Positions 51,901 to 62,307 of a stretch of DNA of 64,000 nucleotides are shown here, piece by piece. Origin of the DNA: Anarhynchus alexandrinus. Taxonomy: Eukaryota; Chordata; Aves; Charadriiformes; Charadriidae. The stretch covers positions 62,001 through 126,000 of the forward strand of contig VUYV01000292.1 of the NCBI GenBank assembly GCA_008711295.1. Reading direction: 5' to 3'. How positions within the stretch are numbered: the first letter of the stretch is position 1; the number at the start of each line of letters is the position of its first letter. The notes below the pieces were generated by a model. The model was given only the letters and a program-made list of their open reading frames with translations. It did not search any database and had not been told where the DNA came from. The position numbers were made by a program, and so were the translations under genes.

Positions 51901-53481
51901 TTTGATTTATACAGTCAGGTTGTGCAACCAGCCTAGGTCAATTACTTTCTGATAATGGAATGCCATGAATAAGTATTAGAACAACAGAAGAGTAGAAGTC
52001 TGGGTGTTGAAACAGAGGACAGACAGCCACTGTGTCATAAACAAGGTTTTAGCTTAGTCAGATCCAGAGGAGCTCCACAAATGATCATCCTCCTTCTGTT
52101 TCATTTGCATTCAATGGGCACCATCACATGAACATCACAGAATACAGTCCAGACATCTTTTTGTGATTGAACACACATTAGCGGATTTAGGCTTTGCCCT
52201 AGTCCACAATTGCTATTCATAAAGCAATGCTACAGGAATCATCTGGTTTGTTACGAAACAGTTTCAAGACCAACAGCATGTCTCAGTTTCTCCTCTCAAC
52301 ATTTAAGCAAAAGTCCCCCCAAAAGATATATCAGACTTGTGACAATTGCTAACTTCATTTCGGTCTATGTAGAAGGGAAGTAAAGGCACAAATGAAAACA
52401 ATTTAATAAAACCAAAACATTTGTGTTATTCAAACTCCTATTATATTCCTCACAAGCATGCTAAGCGGTGTTCAAATTTTCCTACAGATGGAAATGTACT
52501 TAGACTGCTGAAGCTTAGGATTTGGGGACTCAGTCAGAAAGAAATTCAACAGTATTTAGGTATGTCGAAGGAGACATTACTTGACAATGTTTAGAACGAA
52601 ACAACTAACTACACTGAAGCATCCAGTACACAATCAAACAACACAAACAAGCAAATCGTGCTCTATGACCTGTTCTTTCTCTTTCCCTTGTTCTTCTTCA
52701 TGAAAACTTTCACTTTATTGCAAAAAGAAAAAGATCAAAAGCTATACATATTTTGTACAAAAATGTATAAAAGCCACTTGAATAAAGCAAAAGACCTTCC
52801 AGAAGCTGAGAGCACAAGACCCTCTTAAGACTACATTGTTCTATTGTTTACTACAGTGTTCTGCAAAAGACCGTTCTGCCGTGATTTTAAGAATAAGAAA
52901 GAAACGCAGTGGCAGAAAAAAAATAAATTCTTCAACTCGCTAGGTTCTTTTGTACAAATCCTTGTATACAGCCATGAAACTGAATGAAGGAATAATACGT
53001 TGGTTTGCATTTCTTCCGCAGGTGATATAAAACCAAAAGCAGTTTATATGCAGCTTGGTCAATAACTTCGTATTTCTGGATGCAGCTGTTGCAGAAGTTT
53101 AACAAAACAAAATCTTCTAGAATTATCCTTACCGTACAAACACCAGGTACTATTCTACCTAGTGAGCAAGTTTTCTTGATTAATTAAGGCACATCACAAG
53201 TAAACTTCATCTGTGTTAGAGTTTTGTAGTCTGGCACTTCCAACTGTTTTTTTTCTGAACAGAAAGATATTTGTCTCCTCTCCTTTTTTGATCAAATTCA
53301 GAACACCTGGTGTCCAAATTGCTAATTTGCCTTCAATTATCACCCCATGCATTTTCAAATGATCCACTTGCAAATCCCAGGAATTTCCAGCTTGTCCAAT
53401 TAGCATGTTACAGTTTTGATTCAGCTCCCTGCTGCTCAAGCCTAAATAACCATTTTTGCCACAGAGGATCACCCCGTTCTT

Positions 53482-53514
53482 ATATGTGAATTACAGGTTT
53501 TGTAATTCACATAT
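53482..53514. repeat. Perfect 14-bp inverted repeat with 5-base loop
   Basis: ATATGTGAATTACA (53482-53495) and TGTAATTCACATAT (53501-53514) are exact reverse complements around GGTTT. A perfect 14-bp stem with so short a loop is unusual in unique DNA and may be a cruciform-prone site or the trace of a template-switch mutation. Confidence 0.92.
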
Positions 53515-55370
53515 TTGTGCATACTTCAGACAGTGTAAAACAAGCAGAGACAGGATTTTTTCCACTCTTAAGTATAAACATATGCTTTCTCCAGTATCAG
53601 AATCCTCCCTAGTCCCGTATCAGGGCTTTCATATAACTAAAAGCAAGGTGAAGGAGCGCCATCCAGAAAAATGCTATTTCCATTTCCCGCAAAGTCAGTT
53701 TTACATATTTCTTCAGCACTCCCACTCCTAATAAAGGAAAACAACACTTAGAGATGTGGAATTTTTTAGAAACACTAATAGGATCATAGCTCAAGTGATG
53801 TGTCTTCAGTGTACACGAAAAATTGTATAATATTTCAGCTTCCTGCCATGTTCCTTAGCGCACACTCTCCAAATGCAGTAAGTTTTACCCACTTTGTTCT
53901 CCCATTGCCTCCAACTTTCCTTCTTGAACACTCCAGTTTTCCTCAGTTATTTCTTGATATGAACAGTGTGGTGATCATCCTCTAAGATAGATATGTGGTC
54001 ATGTGAACTTTATCATAGACTTTGTAGACAATATGAACTTAAGTGCCCTTTTCTAGTGGTGGAAATCCTTCCAGACTCGAGATCTTGAGGTAGTAAACTA
54101 AGCTTTCCCACAGACAAAAAGGTGCACAAAAAACGTTTAAAATTGAAGTTGTATAACTCATTTCCCATTACCCCAGACTTTTTTTGGCCAATATTATTGC
54201 ACTATCTCTGTTGAATGAAAAATGATCCTGGAATTTTGTTTAGGGCCAAGAACCATTAAAATTTGCGATGTCAAACACACAAGCAAAGATTTCTACTCTG
54301 CTGCTTAAATCACATCACAGACTATGACCTTTCATATTCTCATTATATCACTTTATTCTACGGACCATAACAAACCATCTACTCAAGCAACTACAGAGCA
54401 GGGAGAAGCTACAGATCAAATATCCTGCAAATGAGTGCAACGAAAGAGGTAACTAGCAAGGATATAATCTTCATGGCAAACATCCTGTTGTTAAATTGTT
54501 CCCTTCCCATGATCAGAAATAAGTTGTTCAACAAGTAAAACCATAACATATGCAGAGTTCCACTTAGCACCATCTTGAGTCCCATGTAATAAGTTTTCTG
54601 CTAAGTTCTGCTTTATAAAAAAATTCTCACAGCTTGCAAAGCACATTCAGTCCTAAAATACCACAAAAATATTTTCATCCCATATATATGGAAACTACAG
54701 TAAGCCCCAGCAGAGCTTCCTTTAAACAGACACCAGTAGAGCTGTCACGTACTGTTAAATGCCTACAGGAAAAGAAATGAAGGAGAACTCTATACCCAGT
54801 TGCACCTTCAGGGGAACATAGGAGCATCGCTGCTTGCCAAACGTGTCACAGTTTTTGGAGATAAAAACCTGAAGATAAGTGCAGAAGCTGTAAACTACAG
54901 AGTAGTACACTTATCTCTATAAGCACTCTGTACCTAGCAGACTTCACTTAGATGCCAGAGTGAAACGCAACCGTATTTTTAAGGTATCCTGAGCTGCTTT
55001 CTTAGCTGGCGTGAAAGAGCATGACTTCCTGACCCCAAAACCATCTTACTGGTTTGCATCTGATAAGAAACTGGTTTCTGATGGCTTTTTAATTTGTTGT
55101 CGTTTTTTTGTGGTTCCTTCTCATAAGAGTTTTCAAGGAAACATGTTCTGAACATGGTGTTCTTCAAAACTATTTTTTTTTTCCTTACTGAAGCAGCGCT
55201 GTATCTCAGAAACTGTCTATTTTGACATTTAATCATAAGGAAGGATCCACAAACAGCAATTTTCTCATTTCCTAACCTGATTATAAGAAGTACAAAGACT
55301 TTCATCCCTATTTTGGCTCTATATGCTGGTATTTTGCTGTTTAAGAACATGGCTTCTGAAGTCAGCAGAA

Positions 55371-55398
55371 AAAAAAACCACCCACAAAAAAACCACAC
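55371..55398. repeat. A/C-rich low-complexity tract
   Basis: A8 is followed by CCACCCAC, A7 and CCACAC. It is the same class as the tracts at 14432 and 46743, and it contributes the tryptophan/phenylalanine stretch in the chance minus-strand frame 54979-55515. Confidence 0.8.
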
Positions 55399-57287
55399 TT
55401 CCCTGGATTTATAGCAGAATCCATAGCAATAAAAGGATACCTGATAAACTCTAGCCCAAACTGGGATGGACAGGCACTGCATTACAAGTAGTAATTTCAA
55501 TTTGTCATTAAGCACTTAGGAAGTGTTTAGCTCAATATTCGAATTTCTTTTAGAACAGCAGGCACTTTCTTCACTTCAAGTGAAGAAAACATTTTTAATA
55601 TGTTTTAGTCAAGTACATGTTTTTTCCTCACAAGATCTAAATAAACAAACTACCACAAGGCAAACATGTCAGAACTGTAACTGGTTTTACCATGACAGTA
55701 TTCAGGAAGTAACTCAGCTTTAAGAATAGCAAGAAAGGAACTCTGAGTGCACAACCATTCAATCCAAACATCACAGTGCTTTTTCTGCATTTGAGGAAGC
55801 AGGATCTAACCCTAAAAACCGGGCCACACTTGACTAAAAAATAACATTATTACCTATATTAACACTAACAGGTGTATTGCATGAGAGACTTCAGGAAAAT
55901 TTACACATCCCCCTGCTCAAAGCAATAGTAGCACATACTAAGTCCTGTTACAGGGATTTTTTTCTTTTTTTAATCTCCATGCACTAATATCCCATCCCCT
56001 GTTTCTAACCCTAAACCAAAAACCATTTATCTTTTCATCCTTGGGTCTTGGGGGTAACACAGTTTTGAAGGGTAAAGCTTGCCATCTCCCCCGCTTTGGC
56101 CATAAGCTCGTTTTAGACATGCTCTCACCAAGAGGAGCAGGGTAAGAGCTCGCCAGTGTCCCTTTGGAGTCCCAGCCCTGCACCATCAGTGGTATTTCCT
56201 CCCAGGTGCCATCTGCTCAGGAGCCGGAGAAAGAGGGCGCTCGCTATCACGATGGCCCCAGCTTGGGCAAAGAAAGGGCTTTATTTCTTCAGCAAGACCC
56301 CAGACTTCAAAAGACTGGATGCAAAACACAGTTCAGCAGCAGCCCCAGGTCTTTTTATCTCCCCACAGAGCTGGGAGAAGAGCACACTTTTCTCGAGTCT
56401 TTGATCAAATTTTAACAGTTAAATAACACTGGCAGAGCTTTTGTCCCTTTATAATTCAAGTGGTAAGTGAACATAAGCCATTCGGATAGAAGAGAAAAAA
56501 GTAGGGCTCATACACTTTAATATTCATAATAAAACTAGCCTGCATGGTATAAAAGGGATCCGTACAGTAGAGCTCGCAATTGTTTTGCCAAGGCCCAATC
56601 AAAGCAGCAGTGAAGGAGAACCATGCGTTATCTGGTCAATGAATGTACACACATACAAGTATTAATCATTATTTCCTAACTGTATTGGCATAAGCATGAG
56701 ACAAAGGGAATACATCTTACAGTTACCTTCCCACCACTACTGAAGTAACGATCAAGACCTTTAGCTGGCACAAATGGATTTAGCTATAGGGTTTGATCAT
56801 ATAACTCAGAGTATTTTATTTTATTTTTTTTTTTATGGTTCAGCAACAGAGTTTCTAAAATTTGCTCACTTTGTTATTTGCTGCTGTTAAACTAAACCTG
56901 ATCTCAGATATACGTCAAACATAACAATAACAACTGGCAGGCATTATTCATTTAAATAGTCATAACAGGTCATTTGATGAAACACAACATCCAAACCTAA
57001 ATTTTGAGCACAGAAGAGAGGATATGAGTGGCAAGTAACACAGGACTAAAAAAAAAAAAATCCTCTGAAGGAAAACAACAAAGCAATTAAGTAAGAAAAT
57101 AATTCCCTCTTGGCTATTTTGACTAGCTATGTGCAGTGAGTAATTTAGTCACTGAATTACACACTCAGATCTACTGCTCAGTGAGGTTGGCTTTTAAAAA
57201 CTATGCCAGGTATCAAAATAGAGCATTTAAATAATAAACCAGTAAATATTCAAGGGGCCTTCAATGACTAATTGATTGTTATTTTTT

Positions 57288-57328
57288 TACATATATATGT
57301 ATACACACCAGAATTAGTATATATGTAA
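57288..57328. repeat. 11-bp AT-rich inverted repeat
   Basis: TTACATATATA (57288-57298) and TATATATGTAA (57318-57328) are reverse complements with a 19-bp spacer. Because both are TA-repeat-like, chance is likely. Confidence 0.6.
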
Positions 57329-58684
57329 TATCTTCCATGTTTGTTTAAAAAAATTTCAATATCCCACATTTTTTTGTAGAGCTGCTCAGAAGTCACTTTC
57401 CTTTTTCTGATTTCTTATTAACTTATATGTCAAAAGGCAAAGGCCAGAATCTCAACTGTAATCTCAAGTGTAAATCAGAGTAGGTTAATTCTTTTGAAGA
57501 AGTTTGACACAAGAAACATTCGTTCAAAATATAGATTGAAGGGTGAGGTTATATACTCAACCAGTGAAAAATTACATTATCACAGCTGAGAGGTTGGCTG
57601 GCTCAAAGGCCAACTCCACTTTAGACACTTCTGTTGTAAAGTGAGAGAGACACTTCTAAAAACAGAATTTTTAGAAATGTTTCTTCACCAATAACATAAT
57701 ATCATTTAGCAGCTTTTAAATTATATTTTCATTAGAAAACTGTCATTTATCTGCACATTTCTTATGGGAAAACAAAGCATGTCTTCCTTTGCATCAAGAT
57801 ACTCTTGTTATTCCCCATTATTAAATCAACTAATTGTGGGGTTTTTTTGTGGTTAGGACTTCCTTTTATCCTGTTGTGTTTTAGCTTGTTAAAAAACCCG
57901 AATCTTGTACCTTCAGAACAAAGCATCAGTGGTCACAGACCTTGTCACTGAATGGACACCATGACCTATATATTACTGACTTCAATCCCACATTGTTGGT
58001 CCAATTTCAAATAAGTTCTGCTGTAATGCTATTCTATATATAACGTTCTATGTAATGCAGACGTTCTTTCTTTCATGAAACCATGCATTTGCTCTTGTTC
58101 ATCGCTCTCCAAAATGAAAGTTTACTCTGCAAAAATTTTAGCTTTTCACAGAGGAGCTAAAGTAATACTGTTTTTTACCTTCCCAAAGCTATGTTAAAAA
58201 AAAATAATGCAGTGAATATGACTTTGTTTTATTTGTCTCATATGTTCTGCTTAAAACTACTCTTGAGGGCTGGAGAAAAGATTTTTCATGTACTAGGAAA
58301 AGTTCTCAGACATTTTGGACAGGAAAAAAATAAAAGCATCAGAATCAGCTGCAGCCATACAGCAAGTGTGATGCTGCCACATCTCTCACACTAAGAATCA
58401 TCTGGGAAACTTCAAAGTTTAGATTGCATTTGTGTTTCAGTGAAGTCTCACTCTCCTTCCCCTTGAGAGCCATTAGCCAATGATCTAAAGGACATTAATG
58501 CCTAGTGTGCTACCAGTAAAGACATTTTTCAGATTTAAAAAAAAAAAAGTATCGGCCATTTTCATTAGTGATCCTATGACTTTCTCTGAAGAGTGCTAAT
58601 CTCAGGGCCCTGCTGAAATTTCAACCAGAGTTATGACTGCACCTGAAATTACTGGCTTTATCAAGTTGTCCTAGTGGAAGTGGC

Positions 58685-59036
58685 CTGGTTCTATCTTCTT
58701 TACACACTCCCTTCAAATATATATACACATTGATGAGACATACCACCTCCCACCCCCAGCCTTCCCTTCATTAGGCTAAACAGTCCCAGGTCTCTTTGCC
58801 TTTCCTCACACAGAAGATGTTCTCATCCCTTCATCAGGCTGGTAGCACTTCGCTAGACTTCACAGTAGCTCCATATGTCTCCTGTATTGGAGAGCCCAGA
58901 ACTGGACACGCTACTCAGCCTTTGCGAACTGAGTAGAGGGAAAAGATCACCTCTTTCAGCCTGCTGGCAACACTCCTCCTAATGCAGCCTCAGAACACTG
59001 GTTAGCCTTCTTTGTTGCAAGGCTGCATTATGTATT
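58685..59036 (-). mobile_element. CR1 LINE fragment covering the ORF2 C-terminus, minus strand
   Basis: The plus strand follows the reverse complement of CR1: GGTTCTATCTTCTTTACAC, a block with TACACATTGATGAGA, ATTAGGCTAAACAGTCCCAG, CTTTGCCTTTCCTCACAC, GAGCCCAGAACTGGACACG, GAGTAGAGGGAAAAGATCAC, CTGCTGGCAACACT and GGTTAGCCTTCTTTGTTGCA. On the minus strand one stretch translates as CEERQRDLGLFSL, the CR1 ORF2 C-terminal signature (EERLRELGLFSLEKRRLRGDL). Later codons drift out of frame and the signature is followed by changed residues, so the copy is dead. The 3' untranslated region and terminal repeats are missing on the low-coordinate side, so this is an internal fragment. Confidence 0.93.
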
Positions 59037-62000
59037 ACAACTTCTTTATACATTACACACTTTTTACTTTGTGGATGCCTATATGGAGTCATTTAGGCAT
59101 CGATAGCCAGGAATGGGCCATACAGAAGTCCTTCCAAGCAAAAAGAACTTGACCTAAACTTCACAAAAATCATATACTTTTATTTAACACTAATATTTGG
59201 GTGACAGATAATTTGAAGCTATCACAAAGCAGTGTAATTTACCAAAACCAAAAAACATCGGAGAAAGATTTTGCCCAAATTTGATCTTGATGTCAGCATG
59301 TACACTTCATTATGATGCTGTTCCACCCCACTGTGAGACTAGTCTATATAAAAGAAGACACAATATATCATTATCTTTCCAGACCATTTTTGTCAAAGTA
59401 GAGTGATATTTTATGAACATGTTTTATTTACTACACAGCTAGGTAGGTGGAAATGTATACATCTTAAAATAACAAAGGCAGGCTCTGAGAATTAAAACAT
59501 TTGCTTCACAACATTCACTTGGTTAAATGCATACAGCTAAGGCTGCATGGTGCCCTTTTAGACCCTTCTCTATTAAAGCATTAGTTCTTTTTGCTTCTTC
59601 TTATGCCAGTTCTACCCTACGTTGACAGTAACAATTTTCACCACTGCTGATAGATTTGACTATATTTTGTTTTGGTTAAATAACAACAAATGCTTAATGA
59701 TATCTAATTAACTATCAAAGCTCTTCCTTCTTGTTAACCGCACCAGTGGTTAACATTACACACCAGTGTAATAGAGCTGTTCCTAAAAATCCACAACATT
59801 TTAAATTTAAGAATATTTTAAGACTTCACAGTTAACTACTCTCAGGAAGGGTTTTTCTTTGTCTAGAAGAAAAACCAGAAGCTTAGTAAAAACGGTATGT
59901 TCCGAGAGAAGCAGCAGAGTGAGTGACATAGCACTGTGAAACAGTCCACTTTGAATCCAGTATACAATGCAGTTACAGCCATGACTGTACTTCATATGCA
60001 AATTACCTTATAAACTAATGACACTTGAACTGAAATAATGGCTCAAGAATCAGCTTTTTTTAAAAAAAAAAATTCTGAAAGGTGAAAAATAAGTATCATC
60101 TAGCTGGCCACAAAGCAAATGGAATCAGCACACATAAACAGTTTGTGTCCTCCCCCCCCCAATGTTATGTATGTATATATATACACACACTGATACCTTT
60201 TCTGCCTACAGCATTTTGCCAAAATCTTATTTGTTTACAGTGAGCTGATCATCTGCAATAGCGGATGCAGTGCAGTTGATTAGATTTTATAAATTTGCTC
60301 ACTTGCTAATTAGGATAATGTATCTGCTAGCTCCAGATCCTCAGCTAGCAGCCTTCTTACTTAATGGAGACTACAAGGCTGTGCCCTTAAACTGTAGCAG
60401 TTTAAATTAGCTGAGCGGAGCTAAAAGCCAGTCAAGGAATGATTAGGTGAAAGATGTGCTGGGGTTATTAAACTAAACAGACTGTCTGAAAATTCACATC
60501 TGCTCTACAAAGACCTTGAAAGCTGCAAGAAACTCTTTGATGTTCTCTATCATAGATGCAGAAGTGCTTCACTGAATGGCTATAGCCATCTACCATGGTA
60601 TTATCACACATAGCTCCTTTCAGAGGTCACTGTTACGGACAAGCACTAGATAATTTAAGCCTTCAGGACTGTCTTTCTGAACATATTTTGTGACACGGCT
60701 TCACTTCGGAACTACCTTGCTTGTGACCTCTAGGTTATGTCACTGCAACATGCTCTACTTGGGGCCACTGTTAAATAATATTCACATGTTCAGACCCGAG
60801 TTACCTATTAAAACCAGCTGAAACAACTCCTGGGGCTGTTTCATGCTGGCCACATTCTGCAACCTGTGCTCTTTAAAAAATAACCATACTAAAACAGAGG
60901 ACTAAGACATCCATGTAACCCACTGAATCCTGCCTTCCTCACATTGCTTTAGGACACCACAGGCGTAGATACTGACCATCTTATGCCATAATTTTAAAAG
61001 AAAAGTGTGTTTAAAGTATTTCTTTCCCTGTTGGGAGGCAAAAATAACAACAGACTTTCTGTTGCTCTTTTGTGGAGAACTTAAGCAGCTATTCTTTCAG
61101 CCTCTCCTGCTCTTTGTTGGCTGAAGTTTTCCAGTGTTTCTGACAAATCTAAAGAGACTGAGGCTAAAAATCTAATTTGAAATGCAGAGAAAGATGCAAG
61201 AAGCCTGCAGTCACACTTTTATAGACAGATTTTCTGTTAATAACGTACATTAAAAGTAGAGAAGCAAATAGCGGGCACCAGAACAGGTAACCCAGCTTAG
61301 CTGAAGAAGAAAGGCAAATCACCTTACTTCTTCCCTTCCCAAACATCCATCCAGTTAATAAGCAATCCTCACTCGGAATAAGCATGTCAGCTGTTTCCCA
61401 TCTAAAACGGGAGTGAACTGTTACTGAGGCAATTAAGTTTTACTTAGGGCATGCTGTAAAAGCAGCTGCCTCGGTAGGATATCTTCGAGAGAGGCAGTAG
61501 CCCATTCAACTAGGACTGCTTTACACAGTTATTTGCTTTCAAAGCTTTTATTTATTGTGTGTAGGAGTAGTTGATAGAAGGATTTCTTCGTTGGTGCTAT
61601 TTCTTCAGTTGTTAGACTGCACTAAATCTTTTTCTTCTCTATTATTCAGAACTTGGAAATTTAGGTGCAAGTACCACATAAACGCAAAGCAATTATTTTA
61701 ATACAAGGAAGTCCCAGAGCACATGTTGTTTGTGTAGCTCACTTAGCAAGAAATCACAAGCAATTTTTTTTTTTAAATATTATTTTTTCTTTCACTGCAG
61801 CAAACCTTCATGCTCCACACTGCAGCCTGCTTGCAGACAGAACCAATGGGTTTATATAAAGAGCAACAGAGCCAGCTGGAACCCTGGATAGAAGCTATAA
61901 TACCTCTTAAAATGCGACCTGCAGATGTTAAAGATGAGACCACAGTAATAAAGTACACCATCATTTACTTGAGTAGAAGAATTCTTCAATAACAAGTTTA

Positions 62001-62248
62001 TAAAAACAATACAACTTATTTAAGCAAAATTGTAACAAAGTTTAAAATGTGCTTTTCTGGTTCAAAACTAAAATTTTACTTCTATGTTAGTTTGTATAAA
62101 TTAAGTATGGTGTTTTATGTACACATTTGATTTTGTTTCTTTGTGTTAGCCACTATGAGAACAACATTTGAACACCTGATACCAACAAGAGATTGCAATA
62201 ATTTGTGACAATACAGCATACAGCTCTATATTCTCCACTACAATTATG
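59037..62248. other. AT-rich noncoding DNA, no gene seen
   Basis: There is no supported gene. It includes a possible conserved block (60225-60480), a C9 run followed by TATG/TA/CA repeats (60152-60190), and an exon-like pattern at 61800-61992 (long polypyrimidine tract, CAG, then an open frame to a TAA stop at 61990-61992). Confidence 0.5.
60149..60190. repeat. Poly-C plus TATG/TA/CA microsatellite
   Basis: CCT and C9 are followed after a short spacer by TATGTATGTATATATATACACACAC, a compound microsatellite shifting from TATG to TA to CA units. Confidence 0.85.
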
Positions 62249-62307
62249 TGTTTGGGTTTTGGTTGTTTGTTTTTGGGGTGGTTTTTTTTTGGGGGGGGGG
62301 GGGGGGG
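62249..62307. repeat. T/G-rich tract ending in G17
   Basis: T/G words (GTTTGGGTTTTGG and similar) lead into T9 and then 17 consecutive G at 62291-62307. The G run can form quadruplex structures, and its length in the assembly should be distrusted. Confidence 0.9.

Larger units (their letters stand above)
46861..58683. other. Long AT-rich noncoding stretch, no gene seen
   Basis: 11.8 kb without a supported gene. It holds a 13-bp inverted repeat in a possible conserved block (47285-47470), a possible U2 fragment (48862-48905), the two longest chance frames (50544-51080 and 54979-55515, both minus), a perfect 14-bp hairpin (53482-53514), an A/C tract (55371-55398) and a GC-richer island (56040-56400). 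Apart from these it looks like ordinary AT-rich DNA. Confidence 0.5.

Noticed and set aside
54979..55515. 178-codon minus-strand frame
   Set aside because: It runs through an A/C-rich tract and shows no domain. There is no promoter or exon evidence.
56003..56016. CTAACCCTAAAC resembling telomeric repeat
   Set aside because: Fewer than two full units. Chance occurrence.
60250..60262. Possible reverse-transcriptase ADD motif on the minus strand
   Set aside because: The surrounding residues do not follow any reverse-transcriptase pattern.
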